Shown here piece by piece: positions 1 through 7,493 of a stretch of DNA of 7,503 nt. Where the stretch lies: NCBI GenBank assembly GCA_026647295.1, contig JAPKHB010000189.1:1-7503 (forward strand). Direction: 5' to 3'. Made by a program: the position numbers and the translations under genes. The notes beneath the pieces are model-generated. The model saw nothing but the letters and a program-made list of their open reading frames with translations, made no database searches and was not told the DNA's origin. Positions within the stretch are counted from its first letter, which is position 1; the number at the start of each line of letters is the position of its first letter. Source of the DNA: Planctomycetota bacterium (GTDB lineage Bacteria; Planctomycetota; PLA2; JAEUHO01).

Positions 1-2
1 GG

Positions 3-8
3 TAGCGT
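3..8 (+). promoter_or_regulatory. Candidate -10 hexamer (TAGCGT) for murD
   Basis: TAGCGT lies 7 nt before the GTG at 16. The same arrangement (TAG-N-N-T, then 6-7 nt, then the start codon) occurs before mcsA and trpS. That distance is what separates a -10 element from its transcription start, so the transcript could begin at the start codon. The -35 region would lie outside the window. The TAG at 3-5 could instead be the stop codon of an upstream gene in another frame, which cannot be excluded here. Confidence 0.35.
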
Positions 9-15
9 TGGGGGC

Positions 16-1392
16 GTGGTGCCGGGCCCCCTCGAACTTCCGGGTCGCCGCGTCCTGGTGCTCGGCCTGGGCCGCTTTCGCGGCGGCGTCGAGACCACCC
101 GCTTCCTGCGCGCGGCCGGGGCCGAGGTCACCGTCTCGGACCAGGCGGCGCGGGCCGGACTGGAGGGGCCGGCGGCCGAGGTCGAGGCGCTGGGGGCGCG
201 GGTGGTGTTCGGACCGCAGCAGGAGGGCCTGCTCGCGGGCCAGGACCTCGTGCTGGCCAGCCCCGCCATCCCCTTCGACCACCCGGTGCTCGAAGCGGCC
301 CGCGCCCGGGGCATCCCGACCACGACCGAGACCAACCTCGTGCTCGAAACCGTGCGCGCCCCCGTGTACGGCGTGACGGGCACCAAGGGCAAGTCGACCA
401 CGGCCGCGCTCCTGGCCACGTTGCTCACGGGCCTCGGCCGGCGGGTGCACCTGGGCGGGAACATCGGCCGGCCCCTGATCGCGCGGCTGGGGGAGATCGG
501 CCCCGAGGACCGCGTCGTCCTGGAACTCTCCTCGTTCCAGCTCTGGTGGGCGCGCACGCTGGGCCGCTCGCCCGCGGTGGCCGTGGTGACCAACCTGATG
601 CCCGACCACCTGGACCGGCACGGCACCCTGGCCGAGTACGCGCGGGCCAAGCGGGCGATCCTGGACTTCCAGGGGCCCCGGGACGCGGCCGTGCTGCCGG
701 CCGACGACGAGGCGCTGCGCCAGGCGGGCTTTGCGACCGCGGGCCAGGCCCGCCGGCGCTGGTACGGCGCGGGGAGCGAGCACCGCATCGAGGGGGACGT
801 CGCCCGCACGCCGCGGGGCGCCATCCCGCTCGGGGGCCTGCGCCTGATGGGCGCCCACAACCGGCGCAACGCGCTCGCGGCCCTCGCCGCCGCGCTGGAG
901 GAGCCCGACGCCGGGCCGGAACCGCTGGCCCGAGCCCTCGCGGAGGCGCGCGCGCTCCCCCACCGGCTCGAGCCCGTGCTGGAGGCCCAAGGCGTCCTCT
1001 TCGTCGACGACAGCAACGCGACCCACCCCGAGAGCACGGCACGGGCGCTGGAGGCCCTCGGGCGCCCGGCGGTGCTGATCGCCGGCGGCAAGGACAAGGG
1101 AGCCGATCCGGGCCCGCTCCTGGCGGCGGCCCGGCGCCACGCCCGCGCCCTGGTCGGTCTGGGCAGCAGCGGGCCGGCCCTGGTCGCGGCGCTCGCGCCC
1201 CACCTGCCCGCGCACGCCGCGGCGGACGTCGAGGCGGCGGTCGAACGCGCGGCCCTGTGGGCCCGGCCGGGCGACGCGGTGCTGCTCTCCCCGGGCTACT
1301 CGAGCCTCGACCAGTTCAGTTCCTTCGCCGAGCGGGGGGAGCGCTTCGCCGCCGCCGCCCGCCGCTGGGCGGCGGCGCGCCGGCCAACCTGA
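16..1392 (+). CDS. murD: UDP-N-acetylmuramoylalanine--D-glutamate ligase (MurD)
   Basis: This cytoplasmic ATP-dependent ligase adds D-glutamate to UDP-MurNAc-L-Ala, the second amino acid of the peptidoglycan stem peptide. The 458 residues match the usual MurD length of about 450. The N-terminal Rossmann-like domain opens with GLGRFRGGV (17-25). The central domain has the P-loop GVTGTKGKST (119-128), ELSSFQL (170-176), DHLDRHG (197-203), the expected carbamylated lysine K212 in YARAK, and HNRRN (281-285). The C-terminal domain has PHRLE (315-319), DDSNAT (331-336), GGKDKG (357-362) and LLSPGYSSLDQF (423-434). Two substitutions stand out: the P-loop has K124 where Asn is usual, and DSNAT has Asn where many MurDs have the Lys of DSKAT. 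The start is GTG at 16, or the adjacent GTG at 19; the frame stays open to the window edge, but the family N-terminus begins about here. It ends in TGA and is followed by hairpins, so it probably closes a transcription unit. Confidence 0.95.
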   Translation: MVPGPLELPGRRVLVLGLGRFRGGVETTRFLRAAGAEVTVSDQAARAGLEGPAAEVEALGARVVFGPQQEGLLAGQDLVLASPAIPFDHPVLEAARARGIPTTTETNLVLETVRAPVYGVTGTKGKSTTAALLATLLTGLGRRVHLGGNIGRPLIARLGEIGPEDRVVLELSSFQLWWARTLGRSPAVAVVTNLMPDHLDRHGTLAEYARAKRAILDFQGPRDAAVLPADDEALRQAGFATAGQARRRWYGAGSEHRIEGDVARTPRGAIPLGGLRLMGAHNRRNALAALAAALEEPDAGPEPLARALAEARALPHRLEPVLEAQGVLFVDDSNATHPESTARALEALGRPAVLIAGGKDKGADPGPLLAAARRHARALVGLGSSGPALVAALAPHLPAHAAADVEAAVERAALWARPGDAVLLSPGYSSLDQFSSFAERGERFAAAARRWAAARRPT

Positions 1393-1397
1393 CCGCC

Positions 1398-1447
1398 GGC
1401 GGGCCTTGCCCCCGCCCGGGGCTCATGCCCCGGCGCCGTGCGCCGGG
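1398..1447 (+). terminator. Tandem GC hairpins after murD, possible terminator
   Basis: Two stem-loops follow the murD stop. The first pairs GGCGGG (1398-1403) with CCCGCC (1411-1416) around a 7-nt loop. The second is a perfect 8-bp stem, CCCGGCGC (1429-1436) with GCGCCGGG (1440-1447), around a 3-nt loop. Neither is followed by a T tract, so a standard intrinsic terminator is not shown. In a genome this GC-rich, short stems also arise by chance; the 8-bp perfect stem is the stronger of the two. Confidence 0.3.
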
Positions 1448-1462
1448 CGAGGGGGGCACCCC

Positions 1463-1487
1463 GGGCGCGGGCGCCGACGGGTGGGGG
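1463..1487 (+). other. G-quadruplex-type G-run cluster upstream of mcsA
   Basis: Four G runs (GGG at 1463-1465, 1469-1471 and 1479-1481, and GGGGG at 1483-1487) are separated by 3, 7 and 1 nt. This satisfies the common G3+N1-7 pattern on the + strand. The cluster lies just upstream of the mcsA hexamer and would overlap any -35 region. High GC content makes chance occurrence likely, and folding is not shown. Confidence 0.25.
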
Positions 1488-1495
1488 CTGCGTGG

Positions 1496-1501
1496 TAGCC
1501 T
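1496..1501 (+). promoter_or_regulatory. Candidate -10 hexamer (TAGCCT) for mcsA
   Basis: TAGCCT ends 7 nt before the ATG at 1509. The context GGTAGC-N-TT is nearly identical to that before murD at the window start. A weak -35-like CCGACG (1474-1479) lies 16 nt upstream and keeps only the GAC of TTGACA. If this is the -10 element, transcription would begin at or next to the first ATG, giving a leaderless mcsA-mcsB message. Confidence 0.4.
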
Positions 1502-1508
1502 TCCGGGG

Positions 1509-2033
1509 ATGTCCGCCATGGTCTGCCAGAACTGCGGCCAGAACCCCGCGACGCTGCACTACACCGAGATCGACGACGACCAGGAGCGCACCGAGGTGCA
1601 CGTCTGCGAGGAGTGCGCCGTGGCGCAGGGCCTGTCCACCGAGGTGTCGCTCCCGGCGATGTTGAGCAGCCTCGGGCAGGCGGTGCAGGCGGCGGCCGGG
1701 GCCGACGACCTCACGTGCCCGAGTTGCGGGCTCACCTTCAAGGAGTTCCGGCGCAAGGGGCGGCTGGGCTGCCCGAAGGACTACGACGCCTTCGCGGCGG
1801 TGCTCAAGCCCCTGCTCCAGAAGATGCACGGCGGGGGCAGCGAGCACCGCGGCCGCCTGCCCCGGGGCCTCGCGGCCGGGCCGCACTCGACGGCGGACCG
1901 CCTCCTGCTCCTGCGCCGCATGCAGCGCGAGGCGGTCGACGCGGAGCGCTACGAGGAGGCGGCGCGCCTGCGCGACGAGATCCAGGGCATCGAAGGCGCG
2001 TCGGACCGCCCCGCGCCCCCGGCCGGGGCCTAG
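1509..2033 (+). CDS. mcsA: McsA-like activator of protein-arginine kinase McsB
   Basis: McsA-type proteins bind and activate the arginine kinase McsB and link it to the ClpC unfoldase. The 174 residues are close to the roughly 185 of the Bacillus protein. Zinc-binding pairs are C6-x-x-C9 and C33-x-x-C36 (first finger) and C70-x-x-C73 (second finger). The second finger then continues GCPKDY, with C88 but Asp91 where Firmicutes McsA has the fourth Cys. A C-terminal UVR motif spans about 134-162, with the core YEEAARLRDEI. The linker G115-RLPRG120 is also family-like. The start is uncertain. ATG at 1509 sits 7 nt after a -10-like hexamer. ATG at 1518 would give M-V-C-Q-N-C, matching the family N-terminus exactly, with GGGGA (1505-1509) as a weak Shine-Dalgarno, and would leave 171 residues. 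mcsB follows after 17 bp, the usual pairing. These proteins are often labelled UvrB/UvrC motif-containing; nothing indicates a nucleotide-excision-repair role. Confidence 0.88.
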   Translation: MSAMVCQNCGQNPATLHYTEIDDDQERTEVHVCEECAVAQGLSTEVSLPAMLSSLGQAVQAAAGADDLTCPSCGLTFKEFRRKGRLGCPKDYDAFAAVLKPLLQKMHGGGSEHRGRLPRGLAAGPHSTADRLLLLRRMQREAVDAERYEEAARLRDEIQGIEGASDRPAPPAGA

Positions 2034-2034
2034 C

Positions 2035-2041
2035 GGGAGGG
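2035..2041 (+). promoter_or_regulatory. Shine-Dalgarno for mcsB
   Basis: GGGAGGG starts directly after the mcsA stop (TAG 2031-2033) and ends 9 nt before the mcsB ATG. It fixes the mcsB start at 2051 and suggests the two genes share one message. Confidence 0.7.
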
Positions 2042-2050
2042 CCGGCCGCC

Positions 2051-3124
2051 ATGCCCTTCGAGCCCCCCGCCTTCGAGCGCCTTGACCGCCACGGCGGAGA
2101 GTGGCTGCGCGGCGTCGGGCCCGAGGCCGACATCGTCATCTCCTCGCGGGTGCGCCTGGCCCGCAACCTGGGCGGCTTCCCCTTCCTCACCCGGGCCAGC
2201 GACGAGCAGCGCCGCGAGGTGATCGCCCGCGTGCGCCCGGCCCTGGCCGGCCTCGCCTCGGCCCCGGGCCTGCTCTGGGTCGAACTCACCCAGGCCGACG
2301 AGATCACGGGGGCCCTCCTGATGGAGCGCCACCTGATCAGCCGCGAGTTGCAAGGGGGCAAGGGGCCCCGCGGCGTGGCGTTTGGCGCCAACGAGGCGAT
2401 CAGCGTGATGGTCAACGAGGAGGACCACCTGCGCTTGCAGGCGATGCGCAGCGCCCTCGCCCTGGACGAGGCCTGGCACGCGGCGCTGGCGCTCGACCAG
2501 GAACTGGAGGGGCACCTCGAGTTCGCGGCGGACCCCCACTGGGGCTACCTCACGGCCTGCCCCACCAACGTCGGGACCGGCCTGCGCGCCAGCGTCATGC
2601 TCCACCTGCCGGCGCTGGTCCAGATGAAGCAGGTCGAGCAGCTCTTCCAGTCCGCCAGCCGCACCGGGCTGGCCGTGCGCGGCTTCTTCGGCGAGGGCAC
2701 GATGGCCAGCGGGGACCTCTACCAGGTGAGCAACCAGGTCACGCTGGGCAAGAGCGAGGAGGAGATCCTGGCGAGCCTGAAGGGGATGCTCCCCAACATG
2801 CTGGCCTACGAGCGGCGCTGCCGCGAAGAGCTGGCCCGGCCCAAGCGGCGGCTCCGGTTGGAGGACCGCTGCTACCGGGCCCTGGCCACGCTCAAGGCGG
2901 CCCGCATCCTGACGACCGAGGAGGCGATGCAGTTGCTGAGCATCGTGCGGCTGGGCACGGTGACGGGGGTGCTCTCGGGGCTTTCGCTGCCGCGCCTGAA
3001 CGAACTGCTGGTGCTGCTCCAGCCCGCGCACGTGCAGGCGCTGCGCCGGCGCGCGCTCTCCGGGGAGGAGCGCGACGTGCAGCGCGCCCAGCTCGTGCGC
3101 GAAGCGCTGGCCGAGGTGCCGTAG
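2051..3124 (+). CDS. mcsB: Protein-arginine kinase McsB
   Basis: McsB transfers phosphate from ATP to arginine side chains of misfolded proteins, marking them for ClpC-ClpP. The 357 residues match the family length (about 350-363) and form an ATP:guanido phosphotransferase domain with a C-terminal helical part. Visible motifs are SSRVRLARN (31-39, nucleotide-phosphate binding), NEEDHLR (122-128, supplying the catalytic glutamate), the CPTNVGTGLRAS active-site segment with catalytic Cys170, and RGFFGEG (210-216). The allosteric phosphoarginine-binding RDxxRA motif, which separates McsB from creatine and arginine kinases, is present as RDVQRA at 341-346, so the enzyme should be regulable by its own product. 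No catalytic residue appears lost. The ATG at 2051 has a good Shine-Dalgarno and the N-terminus is of normal length. It is translated just behind mcsA; clpC is separated from it by two other genes. Confidence 0.95.
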   Translation: MPFEPPAFERLDRHGGEWLRGVGPEADIVISSRVRLARNLGGFPFLTRASDEQRREVIARVRPALAGLASAPGLLWVELTQADEITGALLMERHLISRELQGGKGPRGVAFGANEAISVMVNEEDHLRLQAMRSALALDEAWHAALALDQELEGHLEFAADPHWGYLTACPTNVGTGLRASVMLHLPALVQMKQVEQLFQSASRTGLAVRGFFGEGTMASGDLYQVSNQVTLGKSEEEILASLKGMLPNMLAYERRCREELARPKRRLRLEDRCYRALATLKAARILTTEEAMQLLSIVRLGTVTGVLSGLSLPRLNELLVLLQPAHVQALRRRALSGEERDVQRAQLVREALAEVP

Positions 3125-3251
3125 GCCGCCCGTGCGCCGCGCGGCCCGCCCCCCTGGCCGACCGCCGGTCCGGCGCCGCGTGGCGGCCCGGCGCCGGCCC
3201 CCGACGATCGGTTTCGCGGCCGGGCCCCGGCGGCCCGCGCCGTCCCCGCGG

Positions 3252-3258
3252 AGAGAGG
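3252..3258 (+). promoter_or_regulatory. Shine-Dalgarno for the 89-aa gene
   Basis: AGAGAGG ends 6 nt before the ATG at 3265. It is the only purine-rich stretch in an otherwise C/G-dominated 140-bp spacer. It supports both the reality of this small gene and its start. No TAG-N-N-T hexamer occurs in the spacer, so the gene may be read through from mcsAB. Confidence 0.6.
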
Positions 3259-3264
3259 ATCGCC

Positions 3265-3534
3265 ATGGCCCAAGACCACACCCCGCACCAGCGCCGCATC
3301 ATCCAGGGCTTCTATCGCAACCGCGACGCCCTCGACCAGCAGCGCCTCGAGGAACTGGTGGGCGAGATCTGGCTGGCGCGCGGCGAGCGGGCGCTCGACC
3401 GCCTGTGGGCGCGCGCCGCCGAACTGCTCGCGCGCACGCCCGGAGTGGCCGCGGACGAGGCCGAACGCATCGTCGCCGCGCGCGACGTGGAGGCCCTGGC
3501 CGCGGTGGCGGGCCGCGACCCCGGGCCCGCGTAG
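3265..3534 (+). CDS. Hypothetical 89-aa helical protein between mcsB and trpS
   Basis: I do not recognise a characterised family. The 89-residue product has no signal peptide, membrane segment or Cys pair. It begins M-A-Q-D-H-T-P-H-Q-R-R-I-I-Q-G-F-Y and looks helical throughout: an amphipathic helix at about 8-35 (Q/R/I/L/E-rich, including LEELVGEIWLA), a second at about 37-55 (ALDRLWARAAELLAR), and a third in the Ala/Glu-rich C-terminal third (ADEAERIVAARDVEAL). I recall similar small unnamed planctomycete proteins with an H-Q-x-x-I-x-x-x-Y/F-Y-x-N opening, which would make this a conserved lineage gene; that is memory, not a search. A good Shine-Dalgarno and a codon pattern like its neighbours support real coding. 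It lies 140 bp after mcsB and 83 bp before trpS. A role as accessory factor of the Mcs/Clp system is only a guess from position. Confidence 0.7.
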   Translation: MAQDHTPHQRRIIQGFYRNRDALDQQRLEELVGEIWLARGERALDRLWARAAELLARTPGVAADEAERIVAARDVEALAAVAGRDPGPA

Positions 3535-3541
3535 GTTCCGC

Positions 3542-3570
3542 GCGCGGGCGGGCCCCCGGCGCGGGCGGGC
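3542..3570 (+). repeat. 12-bp direct repeat in the trpS upstream spacer
   Basis: GCGCGGGCGGGC occurs at 3542-3553 and again at 3559-3570, 17 bp apart start to start. With the following GGG (3571-3573) this gives five GGG runs in 28 nt, so the stretch could also form a quadruplex with one long loop. It lies between the 89-aa gene and the trpS hexamer. It could be an operator-like pair or simple GC-rich sequence drift. Confidence 0.4.
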
Positions 3571-3605
3571 GGGCCTCAAAGGTGGCCGGGCCGGACCGCG
3601 GAGCG

Positions 3606-3611
3606 TAGGCT
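3606..3611 (+). promoter_or_regulatory. Candidate -10 hexamer (TAGGCT) for trpS
   Basis: TAGGCT ends 6 nt before the trpS ATG at 3618. The only Shine-Dalgarno candidate, GGAG at 3600-3603, is 14 nt from the ATG, which is too far to be typical. The arrangement repeats that seen before murD and mcsA and suggests a leaderless trpS transcript. No convincing -35 element is visible 16-18 nt upstream. Confidence 0.4.
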
Positions 3612-3617
3612 CGGGCC

Positions 3618-4619
3618 ATGGCGCGCGTCCTCTCCGGAATCCAGCCCACGGGCCCGTTGCACTTCGGCCGCTACTTCGGCGCCGTGCGCAACTGGGTCGC
3701 CATGCAGGCCGAGCACGAGTGCTTCTTCTGCGTGGTCGACTACCACGCCATGACCGTGCCGTTCGAGGCGGAGGTCCTGCGCCGCCAGTCGCTCGACCTG
3801 TGGATCGACCTCCTCGCCAGCGGCCTGGACCCCGATCGCGCCACGGTCTTCCTCCAGTCCGACGTGCCCGAGCACACCGAGTTGTGCTGGCTGCTCACGG
3901 CCATCACGCCCTACGCCTGGCTGCGCAAGATGACGCAGTTCAAGGACAAGGCGCAGAAGGCCGAGTCCGAGGGGCAGTCGTACACGGCCGGGCTGCTCGT
4001 CTACCCCGTGCTGCAGGCGGCCGACATCCTGATCTACAAGGCCACCGCCGTGCCGGTGGGCGAGGACCAGGACCAGCACCTCGAACTCACCCGCGACCTG
4101 GCCCGCGCGTTCAACCAGCGCTTCCGGGCGATCTTCCCCGAGCCCGACGCCATCCACACCGACACGCCCAAGATCCTCTCGCCGGCCGACCCGGAGCGGA
4201 AGATGAGCGCCTCGCTCGGCCCCCGGCACTACATCGGCTGCTTCGAGGAGCCGGCGTCGATCCGCCGCAAGATCGCGGGCGCGGTCACGGACAGCGGCGA
4301 ACCCGCCGCCGACGGGACCTTGGGCCCGGGGGTGCGCGGGTTGCTCACGCTGCTGCGGGCGGCCGGCCGCGACGCGGAGGCCCAGGCCTTCGAACGGGAC
4401 TACGCCAACGGCCCGCGGCGCTACGCCCCGCTGAAGGAGGCGGTGGCCGAAGCGCTCGTGGCGCTCGCCGAGCCGATGCGGGAGCGGCGCCGGGCGCTGG
4501 CGGCGGACCGCAAGGCGCTCAAGCGCCTGGCCCGCGAACAGGGCGCCCGCGCGCGCGAGGTCGCCCGGCGCACGCTGGCCGAGGCCCGCGAGGCGGTCGG
4601 CCTCGCCCCGACCCCCTGA
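3618..4619 (+). CDS. trpS: Tryptophan--tRNA ligase (TrpRS)
   Basis: This class I aminoacyl-tRNA synthetase charges tRNA-Trp with tryptophan in the cytoplasm. At 333 residues it has the standard bacterial TrpRS length. The N-terminus carries SGIQPTGPLHFGRYFGAV (6-23), where HFGR (15-18) stands for the HIGH signature. D41-Y-H-A-M-T follows. The tryptophan-pocket segment YPVLQAADIL (129-138) includes D136, equivalent to the Trp-specifying Asp of Bacillus TrpRS. VGEDQDQHLELTRDLA starts at 147. The second ATP signature reads KMSAS (195-199) rather than KMSKS, a variant I recall from eukaryotic cytosolic TrpRS. The C-terminal helical anticodon-binding part ends in an Arg/Ala-rich tail. The start at 3618 agrees with the family N-terminus. 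Gene order relative to mcsB and clpC does not suggest a functional link, and the promoter-like hexamer points to a separate unit. No T-box or trp leader is visible. Confidence 0.95.
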   Translation: MARVLSGIQPTGPLHFGRYFGAVRNWVAMQAEHECFFCVVDYHAMTVPFEAEVLRRQSLDLWIDLLASGLDPDRATVFLQSDVPEHTELCWLLTAITPYAWLRKMTQFKDKAQKAESEGQSYTAGLLVYPVLQAADILIYKATAVPVGEDQDQHLELTRDLARAFNQRFRAIFPEPDAIHTDTPKILSPADPERKMSASLGPRHYIGCFEEPASIRRKIAGAVTDSGEPAADGTLGPGVRGLLTLLRAAGRDAEAQAFERDYANGPRRYAPLKEAVAEALVALAEPMRERRRALAADRKALKRLAREQGARAREVARRTLAEAREAVGLAPTP

Positions 4620-4642
4620 CCGGGCCGTACCCGCCCGCGCGG

Positions 4643-4660
4643 GCCGGCCGCCGGGCCGGC
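4643..4660 (+). terminator. GC hairpin after trpS, possible terminator
   Basis: GCCGGCC-type arms at 4643-4649 and 4654-4660 form a 7-bp stem with a 4-nt loop, 24 bp after the trpS stop. It is preceded by a 10-bp palindrome, CCCGCGCGGG (4634-4643). No T tract follows, so termination is inferred only from position and stem strength. Confidence 0.25.
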
Positions 4661-4684
4661 GGGGCGGCGCCTCCGGGGACCGGG

Positions 4685-4712
4685 GTGACGAATCGCCGCG
4701 CGCGGGCAGACT
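4685..4712 (+). promoter_or_regulatory. Candidate clpC promoter
   Basis: GTGACG (4685-4690) is followed after 16 nt by CAGACT (4707-4712), resembling TTGACA and a [T/C]AG-N-C-T -10 element. Transcription from here would leave a leader of about 120 nt before clpC, consistent with clpC having a proper Shine-Dalgarno. CACAAT at 4767-4772 is an alternative -10 without a good -35. No CtsR heptad repeat or CIRCE inverted repeat is seen in 4620-4838. Confidence 0.25.
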
Positions 4713-4828
4713 GGGGATCCTCCGCCCAACGGTCCGGAGAACGGGGGCACGCCCCCCCGCCCGGCCCACAATCGGCGGGCGACGCCGCCGGCCCCGCGGC
4801 CCGCGCCCCGGCGCGTTCACCCGGCACC

Positions 4829-4833
4829 AGGAG
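4829..4833 (+). promoter_or_regulatory. Shine-Dalgarno for clpC
   Basis: AGGAG ends 5 nt before the clpC ATG at 4839. It decides the start and contrasts with the Shine-Dalgarno-less starts of murD, mcsA and trpS. Confidence 0.7.
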
Positions 4834-4838
4834 CTGCC

Positions 4839-7400
<2,562 letters not shown>

Positions 7401-7406
7401 GCCCGC

Positions 7407-7421
7407 GGGCGCCGCGCGCCC
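7407..7421 (+). terminator. GC hairpin directly after clpC, possible terminator
   Basis: GGGCGC (7407-7412) and GCGCCC (7416-7421) form a perfect 6-bp stem with a 3-nt loop, 7 bp past the clpC stop. No T tract follows. Position is the main support. Confidence 0.3.
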
Positions 7422-7434
7422 CGCCGCCGGGCCC

Positions 7435-7452
7435 GTCCGTAACGCAGCGGAC
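7435..7452. other. Dyad symmetry in the clpC downstream region
   Basis: GTCCGT (7435-7440) pairs with GCGGAC (7447-7452) around a 6-nt loop, with one T-G wobble. Unlike the surrounding sequence, its loop AACGCA is A-containing. It could be a second part of the clpC terminator or an operator for the gene beginning beyond the right edge. Confidence 0.25.
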
Positions 7453-7487
7453 AGGTTGCCGGGCCGGGTTCGTCGCGAGCCGCGCCC

Positions 7488-7493
7488 TACCAT
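7488..7493 (+). promoter_or_regulatory. Possible -10 hexamer (TACCAT) at the right edge
   Basis: TACCAT fits the loose TA-N-N-N-T form of the hexamers before murD, mcsA and trpS, and lies in the clpC downstream spacer. A start codon at about 7500, just at or past the window edge, would repeat the same spacing. Alternatively the ATG at 7492-7494 starts the next gene. The window ends too soon to choose. Confidence 0.2.

Noticed and set aside
546..1508. Upstream extension of the mcsA frame into murD, making a 495-aa protein
   Set aside because: The first ~320 codons overlap murD in another frame and give Pro/Arg/Gly-rich sequence. McsA homology begins at the C-x-x-C just after 1509/1518.
1613..2050. 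Upstream extension of the mcsB frame, giving a 503-aa protein
   Set aside because: The extension overlaps mcsA in another frame and is Arg/Pro/Gly-rich. The Shine-Dalgarno at 2035-2041 and the family length support the ATG at 2051.
2030..3031. 333-codon minus-strand open frame opposite mcsB
   Set aside because: Shadow of mcsB: low-complexity composition, no motifs, no Shine-Dalgarno.
2051..3124. Creatine or arginine kinase (metabolic phosphagen kinase)
   Set aside because: It lacks the N-terminal helical domain of phosphagen kinases, has the C-terminal RDVQRA motif, and sits next to mcsA.
4620..4838. Possible CtsR or CIRCE operator upstream of clpC
   Set aside because: I looked for GGTCAAA-type heptad repeats and for the TTAGCACTC inverted repeat and found neither here nor upstream of mcsA.
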